From: Cyanothece sp. UBA12306
GTDB lineage: Bacteria > Cyanobacteriota > Cyanobacteriia > Cyanobacteriales > Microcystaceae
Assembly: GCA_003448685.1 (NCBI GenBank)
Contig: DLXW01000202.1
Location: forward strand, 480 to 13,755
Length of the DNA stretch: 13,276 nt
Reading direction: 5' to 3'
Shown: positions 1 through 7,040 of the stretch, one piece after another
How the letters are laid out: each line of letters starts with the position of its first letter
Numbering within the stretch: position 1 is the first letter of the stretch
The notes under the pieces: generated by a model
What the model saw: only the letters and a program-made list of their open reading frames with translations
The model's database searches: none
What the model was told of the DNA's origin: nothing
Translations under genes and position numbers: made by a program

Positions 1-702
1 ATGATTTTACCGAAAATTGAAGAACTTGAAAATATTGATCAATTAGATTTAGCTGGGTATATGAAACCAGCAGAGGACGTGGGAGGAGATTATTATGATG
101 TTCTTGATCACAATGGTATTGTCACATTAGGTATTGGAGATGTTACCGGCCATGGTCTTGAAAGTGGTATCTTAATGGTAATGACCCAAGCAGCAGTGCG
201 CACCCTTAAAGAAATAGGAGAAACCGATCCTGTCAAATTTTTATCTACCCTCAACCGAACAATTTATCAAAATGTCAAACGGATGAATTCAGAAAAAAGT
301 ATGACCCTAGGTATTCTTCATTATTGTCAAGGACAATTAAGTATTAGTGGTCAACATGAAGAAATTTTAGTGGTGCGTTCTGGAGGAAAAATTGAACGAA
401 TTGATACAATAGATTTAGGAATACCTATTGGTTTAGATCACGAAATTGCTCATTTTATTGATCAAATCTATGTACAGTTGAATCCTGGGGACGGTGTAGT
501 TCTTTATACTGATGGTATTACCGAAGCAAAAGATATTGATAAAAAATTCTATGGACTAGAAAGATTGTGTCAAGTAGTAAGTCAAAACTGGTCAAATTCT
601 GCACAAAAAGTGCAACAAGCTGTTATTGAGGACGTTTATAACCATATTGGTCAACAAAAGATGTTTGATGATATTACTCTGCTAGTTTTGAAACAAAAAT
701 AA
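1..702 (+). CDS. SpoIIE/PP2C-type serine phosphatase, C-terminal part (5' truncated by window edge)
   Basis: This is the catalytic domain of a Mn/Mg-dependent protein serine/threonine phosphatase of the SpoIIE/RsbU type (PP2C fold). The metal-site motifs are visible: GGDYYD at residues 28-33, GDVTGHG at 46-52, TDG at 170-172 and FDD at 222-224, counted from the ATG at base 1. That ATG is almost certainly an internal methionine. It aligns with Met737 of the 969-residue protein encoded at 1024-3933, where it follows a coiled coil, so the true start lies left of the window. The two catalytic domains align over 233 residues without gaps; I count 184 identities (about 79%). Such enzymes dephosphorylate STAS-type antagonists in partner-switching systems. 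The sensor half of this copy cannot be seen, so its input signal is unknown. Family assignment is very secure; the substrate is inferred. Confidence 0.93.
   Translation: MILPKIEELENIDQLDLAGYMKPAEDVGGDYYDVLDHNGIVTLGIGDVTGHGLESGILMVMTQAAVRTLKEIGETDPVKFLSTLNRTIYQNVKRMNSEKSMTLGILHYCQGQLSISGQHEEILVVRSGGKIERIDTIDLGIPIGLDHEIAHFIDQIYVQLNPGDGVVLYTDGITEAKDIDKKFYGLERLCQVVSQNWSNSAQKVQQAVIEDVYNHIGQQKMFDDITLLVLKQK
1..702 (+). repeat. Diverged direct repeat, copy 1 (pairs with 3232-3933)
   Basis: The two phosphatase-domain segments are both exactly 702 bases including the stop codon and align without gaps. The first 27 bases are identical and shorter identical runs recur throughout, while many third positions differ. 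This marks an old tandem duplication of the catalytic region, or of the whole gene since the left part is not visible. Confidence 0.9.
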
Positions 703-1023
703 AACCATGATCTTGATGGTAATTTTTTCTCTTAATGTTTTCTTAAACAACTAACCCATATAGATATTTACTTAATTGTGTTGAGTTTATAAGCTAATTG
801 ACCCTGATAAGCATTATAATTGTAATTAGGGTTAAATTGTTCGATTACCTTAATCGTTGAATAGGAATAATGACATTGTATTAATTTTTGTGAATTGACC
901 AATATATTCTCTATTTTTACTTGTTGACTTCTGATTACTTTATTATGATCTTTGCTGTGATCTCTGGTACTGAAAATTAAGACAAAAATAGTTGCTATAA
1001 GTTGTCAGATATTAATCTGAACT
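703..1023 (+). other. 321-bp intergenic spacer between the tandem phosphatase genes
   Basis: I find no credible gene here. It holds the weak terminator just after the first stop. It also has an imperfect inverted repeat, TTGACCCT (798-805) against AGGGTTAA (828-835), which pairs over 8 bp with one G-T wobble and encloses the small palindrome ATTATAAT. A loose promoter candidate follows, TTGTTG (921-926) and TATGAT (944-949) with a 17-bp gap, about 70 bp before the next start. No Shine-Dalgarno sequence stands out before the ATG at 1024. The length suggests the downstream gene has its own promoter. Confidence 0.4.
704..730 (+). terminator. Weak candidate intrinsic terminator after the first phosphatase
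   Basis: ACCAT (704-708) pairs with ATGGT (716-720) around a 7-base loop, two bases after the TAA stop. AA and a run of six T follow (723-728). The stem is only 5 bp, so it could be a weak terminator or allow read-through into the paralogous gene at 1024. Confidence 0.35.
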
Positions 1024-3933
1024 ATGTTAATTACATTGCTCCAAAAATTACAGTATAAAATACCATTAAGAACGATATTAGTAGTTCCTTTTGTGGTTCA
1101 AATTGTTGGTGCGGTGGGTTTAGTGGGATATTTATCTTTTAGAAATGGACAGAAAGCAGTTGAGGATTTAGCAGGTCAATTAACTAATGAAGTTAGTAAT
1201 CTAATTACAGAACGTCTCAACGATTATTTAGGAACTCCTTATCTGATCAATCAGCTTAACCAAAATGCTCTAGATTTGGGGCAAATAAACCCAGAAAATG
1301 TCAAGCTCATGGAGCAGCATTTTTGGCAACAAGCTCAAATCTTTGATTTAATTAGTAAAATTCAATTTGCTACTCCTAAAGGCGAATTTATTGGATTAAT
1401 CGTTAATGATGATGGAACTCTTAATTATCAAATAATAGACTCCGCAGGTGACTTACAAACCTATGCTATTGATAGTCAGGGGAATCGTCGGGGAAGATTG
1501 AAAACATATGTTGGTTTTGATCCTCGTATTCAATCTTGGTATACTCAGGCTGAAAAATCTTTTAAAGGCCAACCTACTTGGAGTAAAATTTCTCCTTGGA
1601 TAAGTCCCCCCACTTTGGCAATTACTATTAGCCAACCTTACTATAATAAAAAAGGCAAATTTCAAGGGGTGTTAGCGGCAGATTTAACTCTAGCTCAAAT
1701 GAGTGACTTTCTGCGCAGTTTAAAAATTGGTAAATCAGGAAAAACTTTTATCATTGAAGCATCTGGTAAATTGGTAGCGAGTTCTTCTAGTCAGAAACCT
1801 TTTTTTACAGTTGATAGGCAACCTCAGCGTTTAGACGCAATTAAGCTTGAAGATCCTTTAATTCAGGCTGCTGCATTATATTTACAGGAAAAATTTGCTA
1901 ACTTAAAAACTGCATCTGAACAAGATATTATTCCCATTGATATTCCCAAACAACTCAAATTTAAGATTGATAATAAGCAACACTTCATGAGGGTTTTGCC
2001 TTTTACCGATGATTTTGGTTTATCTTGGTATATCGTCATTGTTGTTCCTGAAAAAGATTTTATGAAACAAATTGAATCCAATACTAGGATAACTTTGTTA
2101 TTAATTATTGGTGCTTTAATTGTTGCTACTGGGATGGGATTTTTAACTTCCCGTTGGATTGTCAATATTATTTTGACTTTAAATAAAGCTTCCCAACAAA
2201 TTGCTCAAGGAAACCTTGATCAAAAAGTTAATATTCAAGGAATTAAAGAATTAGAAAGTTTAGGTCTTGCTTTCAATGTTATGGCTTATCAGATTAAAGA
2301 TTACTTTGAAGCTATAGAACTAAAAAATACCGATTTAGAAAAAGCAAAAAAGGATTTGTCAGATGCTAAAGAAAAACTAGAAGCAATTTTAGACGCAGTT
2401 CCAGGTTCTATTTCCTGGATTGATTCCCAAGGAATTTATTTAGGAGTTAACCATTACCTCGCTGAAAAATGGGATGTACCACAAGAAGATTTTGTGGGTC
2501 AACCAATTGGTTTTTTAGAGGGAAATAATGAGTTGATTAAATTTTTAGATAATTTTTTAGCTAGTGCTGACAATTCTGCCTCTCAAGTTGTTCAAATCAC
2601 CCTCGATAATTCTCTACAATATTATTTAATTGCGGCACAAAAATATCAAGAAGGAAAAGCAATAGTTTCTATTGGAATTAATATTACAGACCGGAAAGAA
2701 GCAGAAGAAAAATTACAACAAACCGTTAAAGAATTATCTGATATTAAATATGCTCTAGACCAATTGGCTATTGTTACTATTACTGATGGCAAAGGTACAA
2801 TTAATTATGTTAACAATAAGTTTTGTGAAGTTTCCCACTATTCTCGAGAAGAATTAATTGGTAGTAATCACCGTCTTCTTAAATCCGGTTATCATGATAA
2901 AGTCTTTTATCAGGGACTTTGGTCAACGATTACTAAGGGAAAAATTTGGCAAGGAGAAATTAAAAATAAAGCTAAAGATGGTTCATATTATTGGGTTAAT
3001 AGTACCATTATTCCCTTTATGGATGATCAGGGTCGTCCTTTTCAATATCTGAGTATTCGTACTGAAATTACCGCTCGCAAAGAAGTAGAACAAGCATTAG
3101 AAAATATGGTAAGTAAGCGCACTGCTGAACTAGCTTCAGCCAATGCAGAAATTACCGCACTCAATCAAAAATTAAAGTCGGAAAATATTCGGATGAGCGC
3201 TGAACTTAATTTAGTTTTTGAAATGCAGCAGATGATTTTACCGAAAATTGAAGAACTTCAAGGGATTGAAAAACTAGATTTAGCAGGATTTATGCAACCA
3301 GCAGAAGAGGTAGGAGGGGATTATTATGATGTTTTGCACCATAGTGGTATTGTGACGATAGGGATTGGTGATGTTACAGGTCATGGTCTTGAAAGTGGTA
3401 TTTTAATGGTGATGACCCAAACAGCAGTCCGAACTCTCAAAGAAATGGGAGAAACTGATCCTGTAAGATTTTTATCTACTCTCAACCGGACTATTTATCA
3501 GAATATAATTCGCATGAATTCTGAGAAAAATTTGACTTTAGGTATTCTTCATTATTGCGAAGGCCAATTGAATATTAGTGGTCAACATGAAGAAGTTTTG
3601 CTGATACGTTCTGGAGGAGAAATTGAACTAATTAATACCATGGATTTAGGATTTCCTATTGGTTTAGATTACGAAATTTCCCACTTTGTTGACCAAATTT
3701 GTGTTAATTTAGATTCTGGAGATGGAGTTGTTCTTTATACCGATGGTATTACAGAGGCTAAAAATATCGATAATCACTTCTATGGAATAGAGAGATTATG
3801 TAAAGTGGTAAGTAAAGCTTGGTCAAAGTCTGCGCAAGAAATTCAAGACACTGTTATTGAAGATGTCTATGATCATATTGGAGAACAAAAGGTTTTTGAT
3901 GATATTACTTTATTAGTTTTAAAACAGAAATAG
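1024..3933 (+). CDS. Membrane sensor protein phosphatase: dCACHE-HAMP-PAS-PAS-PP2C (SpoIIE)
   Basis: A 969-residue transmembrane sensor whose output is a SpoIIE-type phosphatase. In order: TM helix about 16-38; a large periplasmic region about 39-354 that looks like a double CACHE ligand-binding domain (SWYTQA at 171-176); TM helix about 355-376; HAMP linker about 377-430; PAS about 452-557; PAS about 575-690, ending in the typical ITxRKE hinge; coiled coil about 688-735; phosphatase domain 737-969. All metal-site motifs are intact: GGDYYD 764-769, GDVTGHG 782-788, TDG 906-908, FDD 958-960. The layout resembles Pseudomonas SiaA (CACHE-HAMP-PP2C) with PAS domains added. The likely job is to dephosphorylate a STAS/SiaC-like antagonist in response to an extracellular small molecule and a cytoplasmic PAS cue. 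It is the paralogue of the truncated gene at 1-702. The kinase-like gene starts 2 bp after its stop, so the two are almost certainly co-transcribed. The ligand is unknown. Confidence 0.93.
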   Translation: MLITLLQKLQYKIPLRTILVVPFVVQIVGAVGLVGYLSFRNGQKAVEDLAGQLTNEVSNLITERLNDYLGTPYLINQLNQNALDLGQINPENVKLMEQHFWQQAQIFDLISKIQFATPKGEFIGLIVNDDGTLNYQIIDSAGDLQTYAIDSQGNRRGRLKTYVGFDPRIQSWYTQAEKSFKGQPTWSKISPWISPPTLAITISQPYYNKKGKFQGVLAADLTLAQMSDFLRSLKIGKSGKTFIIEASGKLVASSSSQKPFFTVDRQPQRLDAIKLEDPLIQAAALYLQEKFANLKTASEQDIIPIDIPKQLKFKIDNKQHFMRVLPFTDDFGLSWYIVIVVPEKDFMKQIESNTRITLLLIIGALIVATGMGFLTSRWIVNIILTLNKASQQIAQGNLDQKVNIQGIKELESLGLAFNVMAYQIKDYFEAIELKNTDLEKAKKDLSDAKEKLEAILDAVPGSISWIDSQGIYLGVNHYLAEKWDVPQEDFVGQPIGFLEGNNELIKFLDNFLASADNSASQVVQITLDNSLQYYLIAAQKYQEGKAIVSIGINITDRKEAEEKLQQTVKELSDIKYALDQLAIVTITDGKGTINYVNNKFCEVSHYSREELIGSNHRLLKSGYHDKVFYQGLWSTITKGKIWQGEIKNKAKDGSYYWVNSTIIPFMDDQGRPFQYLSIRTEITARKEVEQALENMVSKRTAELASANAEITALNQKLKSENIRMSAELNLVFEMQQMILPKIEELQGIEKLDLAGFMQPAEEVGGDYYDVLHHSGIVTIGIGDVTGHGLESGILMVMTQTAVRTLKEMGETDPVRFLSTLNRTIYQNIIRMNSEKNLTLGILHYCEGQLNISGQHEEVLLIRSGGEIELINTMDLGFPIGLDYEISHFVDQICVNLDSGDGVVLYTDGITEAKNIDNHFYGIERLCKVVSKAWSKSAQEIQDTVIEDVYDHIGEQKVFDDITLLVLKQK
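3232..3933 (+). repeat. Diverged direct repeat, copy 2 (pairs with 1-702)
   Basis: This is the catalytic-domain half of the 969-residue sensor phosphatase, equal in length and gap-free against 1-702. Protein identity is about 79% by hand count. Metal-site motifs and the C-terminal TLLVLKQK are unchanged. Differences concentrate in surface-like stretches around domain residues 121-165 and 181-220. Confidence 0.9.
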
Positions 3934-3935
3934 CA

Positions 3936-4526
3936 ATGGACAAGATTTTTGGTGACTTTTTAGAAAATTTTATTCCTGATCAAGATTGTTTACAGATTAT
4001 TTTTACTCCCACTTCTACTCCCATCAAAAAACGATGGAAAAATAATCGATTATCAGCTCATTTTATTGCAGATTATTTTGCTTCTTTTCTACCAATTGAT
4101 CTTCATGATTCTAAATATACAGAGCGTGTTAATAATAGTAAAAATGCAGTTAGTTATATTGTCAATGAACTATTAGAAAATGCCATGAAATATAATGACG
4201 AACTCTCTAATTATAAAATTAAAATTGGGATTAATTTTCTTAAAGATCAAGATCTCAAAGCTGTTATTTTCTGTCAAAATAGCATTAAATATAAGGCTGT
4301 GGATAGTTTTCAAAAATATCTTCAAGAATTATTGTTGTGTGATCTTGAAGCTCATTATATATCTGCAATCGAGAAAAATGCAACAGACCCCAATAGTGAA
4401 AACTCTGGATTAGGTTTGTTAACCATCATTAATGATTATTCGGCTCGGATGGGATGGAAATTTGAAACTGTTTTAGACAATCCTAAAATTATTACGGTGA
4501 CAACCATGGCTCAAATAATAGTATAG
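3936..4526 (+). CDS. SiaB-like (DUF6272-type) GHKL ATPase / anti-sigma-type serine kinase
   Basis: A 196-residue cytoplasmic protein with a single HATPase_c (GHKL) domain and no histidine-kinase dimerisation domain. The N-box NELLENAMKYND (77-88) and the glycine-rich ATP-lid motif SGLGLLTIINDY (157-168) are clear. This is the architecture of RsbW/SpoIIAB-like serine kinases, and overall it most resembles cyanobacterial SiaB/DUF6272-like proteins. Family members phosphorylate a small STAS or SiaC antagonist, opposing a PP2C phosphatase. The start codon lies 2 bp after the stop of the sensor phosphatase, with no good ribosome binding site of its own, which points to translational coupling and a shared pathway. 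No antagonist gene is adjacent: the next gene, 56 bp on, encodes DUF952. The fold and ATP-binding role are well supported; the kinase activity and partner are inferred. Confidence 0.85.
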   Translation: MDKIFGDFLENFIPDQDCLQIIFTPTSTPIKKRWKNNRLSAHFIADYFASFLPIDLHDSKYTERVNNSKNAVSYIVNELLENAMKYNDELSNYKIKIGINFLKDQDLKAVIFCQNSIKYKAVDSFQKYLQELLLCDLEAHYISAIEKNATDPNSENSGLGLLTIINDYSARMGWKFETVLDNPKIITVTTMAQIIV

Positions 4527-4582
4527 ATAAAATTTAGATCCAATCAATTAAACTCTTGTTGAACTAAACTATTAACTAATTT

Positions 4583-4933
4583 ATGATTTTTCATATTACG
4601 ACTTTAAAAGAATGGGAAAAAGCGCAAAAATTAGGGTATTATGCAACAGAATCTTTAGAAAAAGAAGGCTTTATTCATTGTTCTAGTGATGCTCAAGTTA
4701 TGAAAGTTGCTGATACTTTTTATCGAGATTATCAAAACTTGATTTTACTTGTTATTGAGCCTCAAAAACTAATCTCTGAAGTTAAATGGGAATCTCCTAT
4801 CCATCCTACTTCTAATCATTCTTTACCCATTAATAAGGATGAGACATTTCCTCATGTTTACGGAGTTATTAACTTAGAATCAGTAGTAAAAATAATAACC
4901 TTAAAACAAAATGGTTGTTACAGACAAGTTTAG
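4583..4933 (+). CDS. DUF952 family protein
   Basis: A 116-residue cytoplasmic protein that matches the DUF952 pattern well. It opens with IFHIT (residues 2-6), has a WEKAQ segment with a following G-Y, the core GFIHCS (29-34), the hydrophobic strand LILLVIEP (53-60), and FPHVYG (89-94) before a final strand. His4, His32 and His91 are the recurring polar residues. The family is conserved in bacteria, including many cyanobacteria and proteobacteria, but I know of no established biochemical function. Some members have been labelled glutathione S-transferase without support. It sits 56 bp after the kinase-like gene and 84 bp before the tocopherol methyltransferase, all on one strand. No clear ribosome binding site precedes the ATG. 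The length is normal for the family, and there is no signal peptide or membrane segment. Confidence 0.85.
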   Translation: MIFHITTLKEWEKAQKLGYYATESLEKEGFIHCSSDAQVMKVADTFYRDYQNLILLVIEPQKLISEVKWESPIHPTSNHSLPINKDETFPHVYGVINLESVVKIITLKQNGCYRQV

Positions 4934-5017
4934 TTTTCTGTTAGATTCATTCAACATTAAATAGTATGTTATCATAACTAATACTAAATAGTAGTTTCTA
5001 TTATCTATTATAAATAT

Positions 5018-5869
5018 ATGAATTCTTCTCTTAACCAAAAAATTGCCCAATTTTACGACACTTCTAGTGAATTATGGGAAAAAATATGGGGTGAACATAT
5101 GCACCACGGTTACTATGGAAGGTCAGGAAATTATAAAATTAATCGCCGTCAAGCACAAATAGATTTAATTGAAGAATTATTAATTTGGGCAAAAATTGAA
5201 AAGGTAACAAACTTGATTGATGCAGGTTGTGGAATTGGAGGAAGTACTCTTTATTTAGCCGATAAATTTAAGGCGAAAGCTACAGGAATTACTCTCTCGG
5301 AGGTGCAAGCCGCTAGAGCAACTCAAAGGGCTGAAAATGCTAATTTACAAGCGACAGTTGATTTTCAAGTTGCTAACGCCCTAAATATGCCTTTTCCAGA
5401 CAATAATTTTGACCTGGTATGGTCTTTAGAAAGTGGAGAACATATGCCTGATAAAAATCAATTTCTTCGAGAATGTTATCGGGTTTTGAAACCAGGGGGA
5501 ACCTTTATTTTGGCAACTTGGTGTCATCGTCCCACTAATTCCCTTGCAGGAGAATTAACCTGGGATGAAAAACGCCATTTACAAGAGATTTATCGAGTTT
5601 ATTGTTTACCTTATGTCATTTCTTTACCAGAATATGAAAAAATTGCCGCTGATAGCGGATTTAAAGATATTTATTCTGATGATTGGTCTATGGAAGTTGC
5701 TCCTTTTTGGGATGTAGTGATAGACTCAGCTTTAGATTTTCAGGCTATTATGGGTTTATTAAAAAGTGGCTGGACTACCATAGAAGGGGCATTATCTTTA
5801 GGGCTAATGAGTCGAGGGTATCAACGGGGATTAATTCGCTTTGGGTTACTCTGTGGCAAGAAATATTAA
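5018..5869 (+). CDS. Gamma-tocopherol methyltransferase
   Basis: A 283-residue SAM-dependent methyltransferase that adds the last methyl group in vitamin E synthesis, turning gamma- into alpha-tocopherol and delta- into beta-tocopherol (EC 2.1.1.95), probably at a membrane surface. The N-terminal block IAQFYDTSSELWEKIWGEHM (9-28) followed by HHGYYG is diagnostic of this group. SAM motif I is DAGCGIGGS (68-76), followed by the VWSLESGEHMPD block (134-145) and LKPGG (157-161). The run from HHGYYG through RRQAQIDLI matches my recollection of Synechocystis Slr0089, the experimentally known enzyme, closely. It lacks the hydrophobic N-terminal extension of about 30 residues that I recall in Slr0089. 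The MPBQ/MSBQ methyltransferase VTE3 is a related alternative but lacks this N-terminal signature. It converges on the oxidoreductase gene ending at 5934. No strong ribosome binding site is visible. Confidence 0.9.
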   Translation: MNSSLNQKIAQFYDTSSELWEKIWGEHMHHGYYGRSGNYKINRRQAQIDLIEELLIWAKIEKVTNLIDAGCGIGGSTLYLADKFKAKATGITLSEVQAARATQRAENANLQATVDFQVANALNMPFPDNNFDLVWSLESGEHMPDKNQFLRECYRVLKPGGTFILATWCHRPTNSLAGELTWDEKRHLQEIYRVYCLPYVISLPEYEKIAADSGFKDIYSDDWSMEVAPFWDVVIDSALDFQAIMGLLKSGWTTIEGALSLGLMSRGYQRGLIRFGLLCGKKY

Positions 5870-5912
5870 TAATATTTAATCTAAATTGATTAGAGTCAAA
5901 AAAAATCTTTTT

Positions 5913-5934
5913 AGAAGTTCTCTAGAGAATTTTT
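5913..5934. terminator. Candidate bidirectional terminator between convergent genes
   Basis: The perfect 12-bp palindrome TTCTCTAGAGAA (5918-5929) extends by A-T and G-T pairs to a stem of about 9 bp with a CTAG loop. T-rich sequence follows on the + strand (5930-5934), and an A-rich stretch at 5899-5905 gives a distal U run on the - strand. It lies in the 64-bp gap between the methyltransferase stop and the convergent oxidoreductase stop, where a shared terminator is expected. The low GC content makes it a moderate candidate. Confidence 0.45.
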
Positions 5935-6968
5935 CATTCAACCTGAATAATTTCTCCATTGCGTTCCATTGACAAACTTAAAGCAGTCAAAATTTTAACT
6001 AATTGAGTACCTACCCAACCCGAAGAAATAGAACAAGTAACACCTGTTTTAATTGTATCGAGAAAGCGATCACAAACTTGTTTGAGTGGTTCAATCTTTT
6101 CTATTTCCACAACCTCCATAACTTGGCCTTGGGGTAGAAACCAGTCTCCCTGACGGTCTAAATAACCCTGTTGTAGGGTTAAAGGTGAATTAGGCGACAT
6201 TTCATCAAAAATTAAAGTCCCTTGACTTCCCACTAAACAGAGTCGTCGCTGTTTATCAGGGTTAAACCAACATAGATGGATCATCGTTTCAAACCCGTTG
6301 GGATAAATTAACCGAACCCAGACTAAATCTGCTAAACCTGTGGGAGAATGATCTGTGGTGCGATCGCTTTGTAACCAAATTTTTCCTGTGGCCTGTACTT
6401 GGAATGGTGACTGGCCTAACCAGTTATTAAAAATGGCAATATCATGAATTGCTAAGTCCCATAAAGCATCCACATCTTGACGAACCGGACCTAAATGGGT
6501 ACGACTAGCATAACCATAGCGTATTTCTCCCAATTTTCCTGAATTAATTACATCTTTACCTTGTTTGACTGCGGGATGAAATAAATAGGTATGGTCTACC
6601 AATAATTGTAAGCTTTTTTGTTCGGCTAGATGGGTTAATTCCAAGCATTCGGAAGCATTAAGAGTCAGGGGTTTTTCTGCTAATACATGATATCCCGACT
6701 CTAAACTATCTTTAATTAAAGGATAATGGCTGGTAGCTGGAGTTGCAATAACTACTGCATCTAAAGGTATTTTTTGTTTGATATTTTGCCAGTCTGAAGT
6801 AATTAGAATATCCTTGTCTTGCAGGTCAAATTTAGCTTTACAGGTTTGTAAATTTTCTAAATTAAGATCGGCAATTGCTACTAATTCTGCTTGAGGATGC
6901 TGCAAAAAGTTACGCACTAAATGAGTACCCCAACGTCCTACTCCTAAGATGGCTAATCGAGTTTTCAT
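5934..6968 (-). CDS. Gfo/Idh/MocA family NAD(P)-dependent oxidoreductase
   Basis: A 344-residue cytoplasmic oxidoreductase. The N-terminal Rossmann fold starts at once with LAILGVGRWG (5-14, GxGxxG type), and ADLN at 33-36 ends the second strand. The family motif AEKPLTLN (97-104) supplies the conserved lysine. DLAIHD (171-176) carries the likely catalytic His175 in the C-terminal alpha/beta domain. Members oxidise or reduce sugars, inositols, UDP-sugars or bile-pigment-like substrates with NAD(P); the sequence alone does not identify the substrate here. The region after the EKP motif resembles members that act on nucleotide-sugar or sugar derivatives, but that is a weak hint. It lies 72 bp downstream of the GST-like gene on the same strand and may be co-transcribed. 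The ATG start leaves the Rossmann motif at the usual distance from the N-terminus. One HIP1 octamer lies inside the gene at 6360-6367. Confidence 0.9.
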   Translation of the reverse strand: MKTRLAILGVGRWGTHLVRNFLQHPQAELVAIADLNLENLQTCKAKFDLQDKDILITSDWQNIKQKIPLDAVVIATPATSHYPLIKDSLESGYHVLAEKPLTLNASECLELTHLAEQKSLQLLVDHTYLFHPAVKQGKDVINSGKLGEIRYGYASRTHLGPVRQDVDALWDLAIHDIAIFNNWLGQSPFQVQATGKIWLQSDRTTDHSPTGLADLVWVRLIYPNGFETMIHLCWFNPDKQRRLCLVGSQGTLIFDEMSPNSPLTLQQGYLDRQGDWFLPQGQVMEVVEIEKIEPLKQVCDRFLDTIKTGVTCSISSGWVGTQLVKILTALSLSMERNGEIIQVE

Positions 6969-7040
6969 AAAATTTTCTTAGGTTAAAGTTAAGTTAATGG
7001 CGGTTTTAAAATCCCTCAATTTTTTTTATTGATATTTTAT

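Noticed and set aside
1..3. ATG at the first base as a true start of a short stand-alone phosphatase
   Set aside because: It aligns with an internal methionine (Met737) of the full-length paralogue that follows a coiled coil, and no upstream sequence is available to show a ribosome binding site. Truncation by the window edge explains it better.
1863..2165. 100-residue minus-strand frame inside the sensor phosphatase
   Set aside because: It lies opposite a well-defined coding region spanning the CACHE domain and second membrane helix, and its product has no coherent domain. It is the antisense shadow of real coding sequence.
4958..4993. Two direct copies of TAAATAGTA before the tocopherol methyltransferase
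   Set aside because: Nine-base AT-rich repeats 27 bases apart are expected by chance in this composition. I see no third copy or clear promoter alignment.
6969..7040. Terminator between the GST-like and Gfo/Idh/MocA genes, suggested by the long T/A run
   Set aside because: No convincing hairpin precedes the A/T run in the direction of transcription; TTTTAAAA alone is too short to count.
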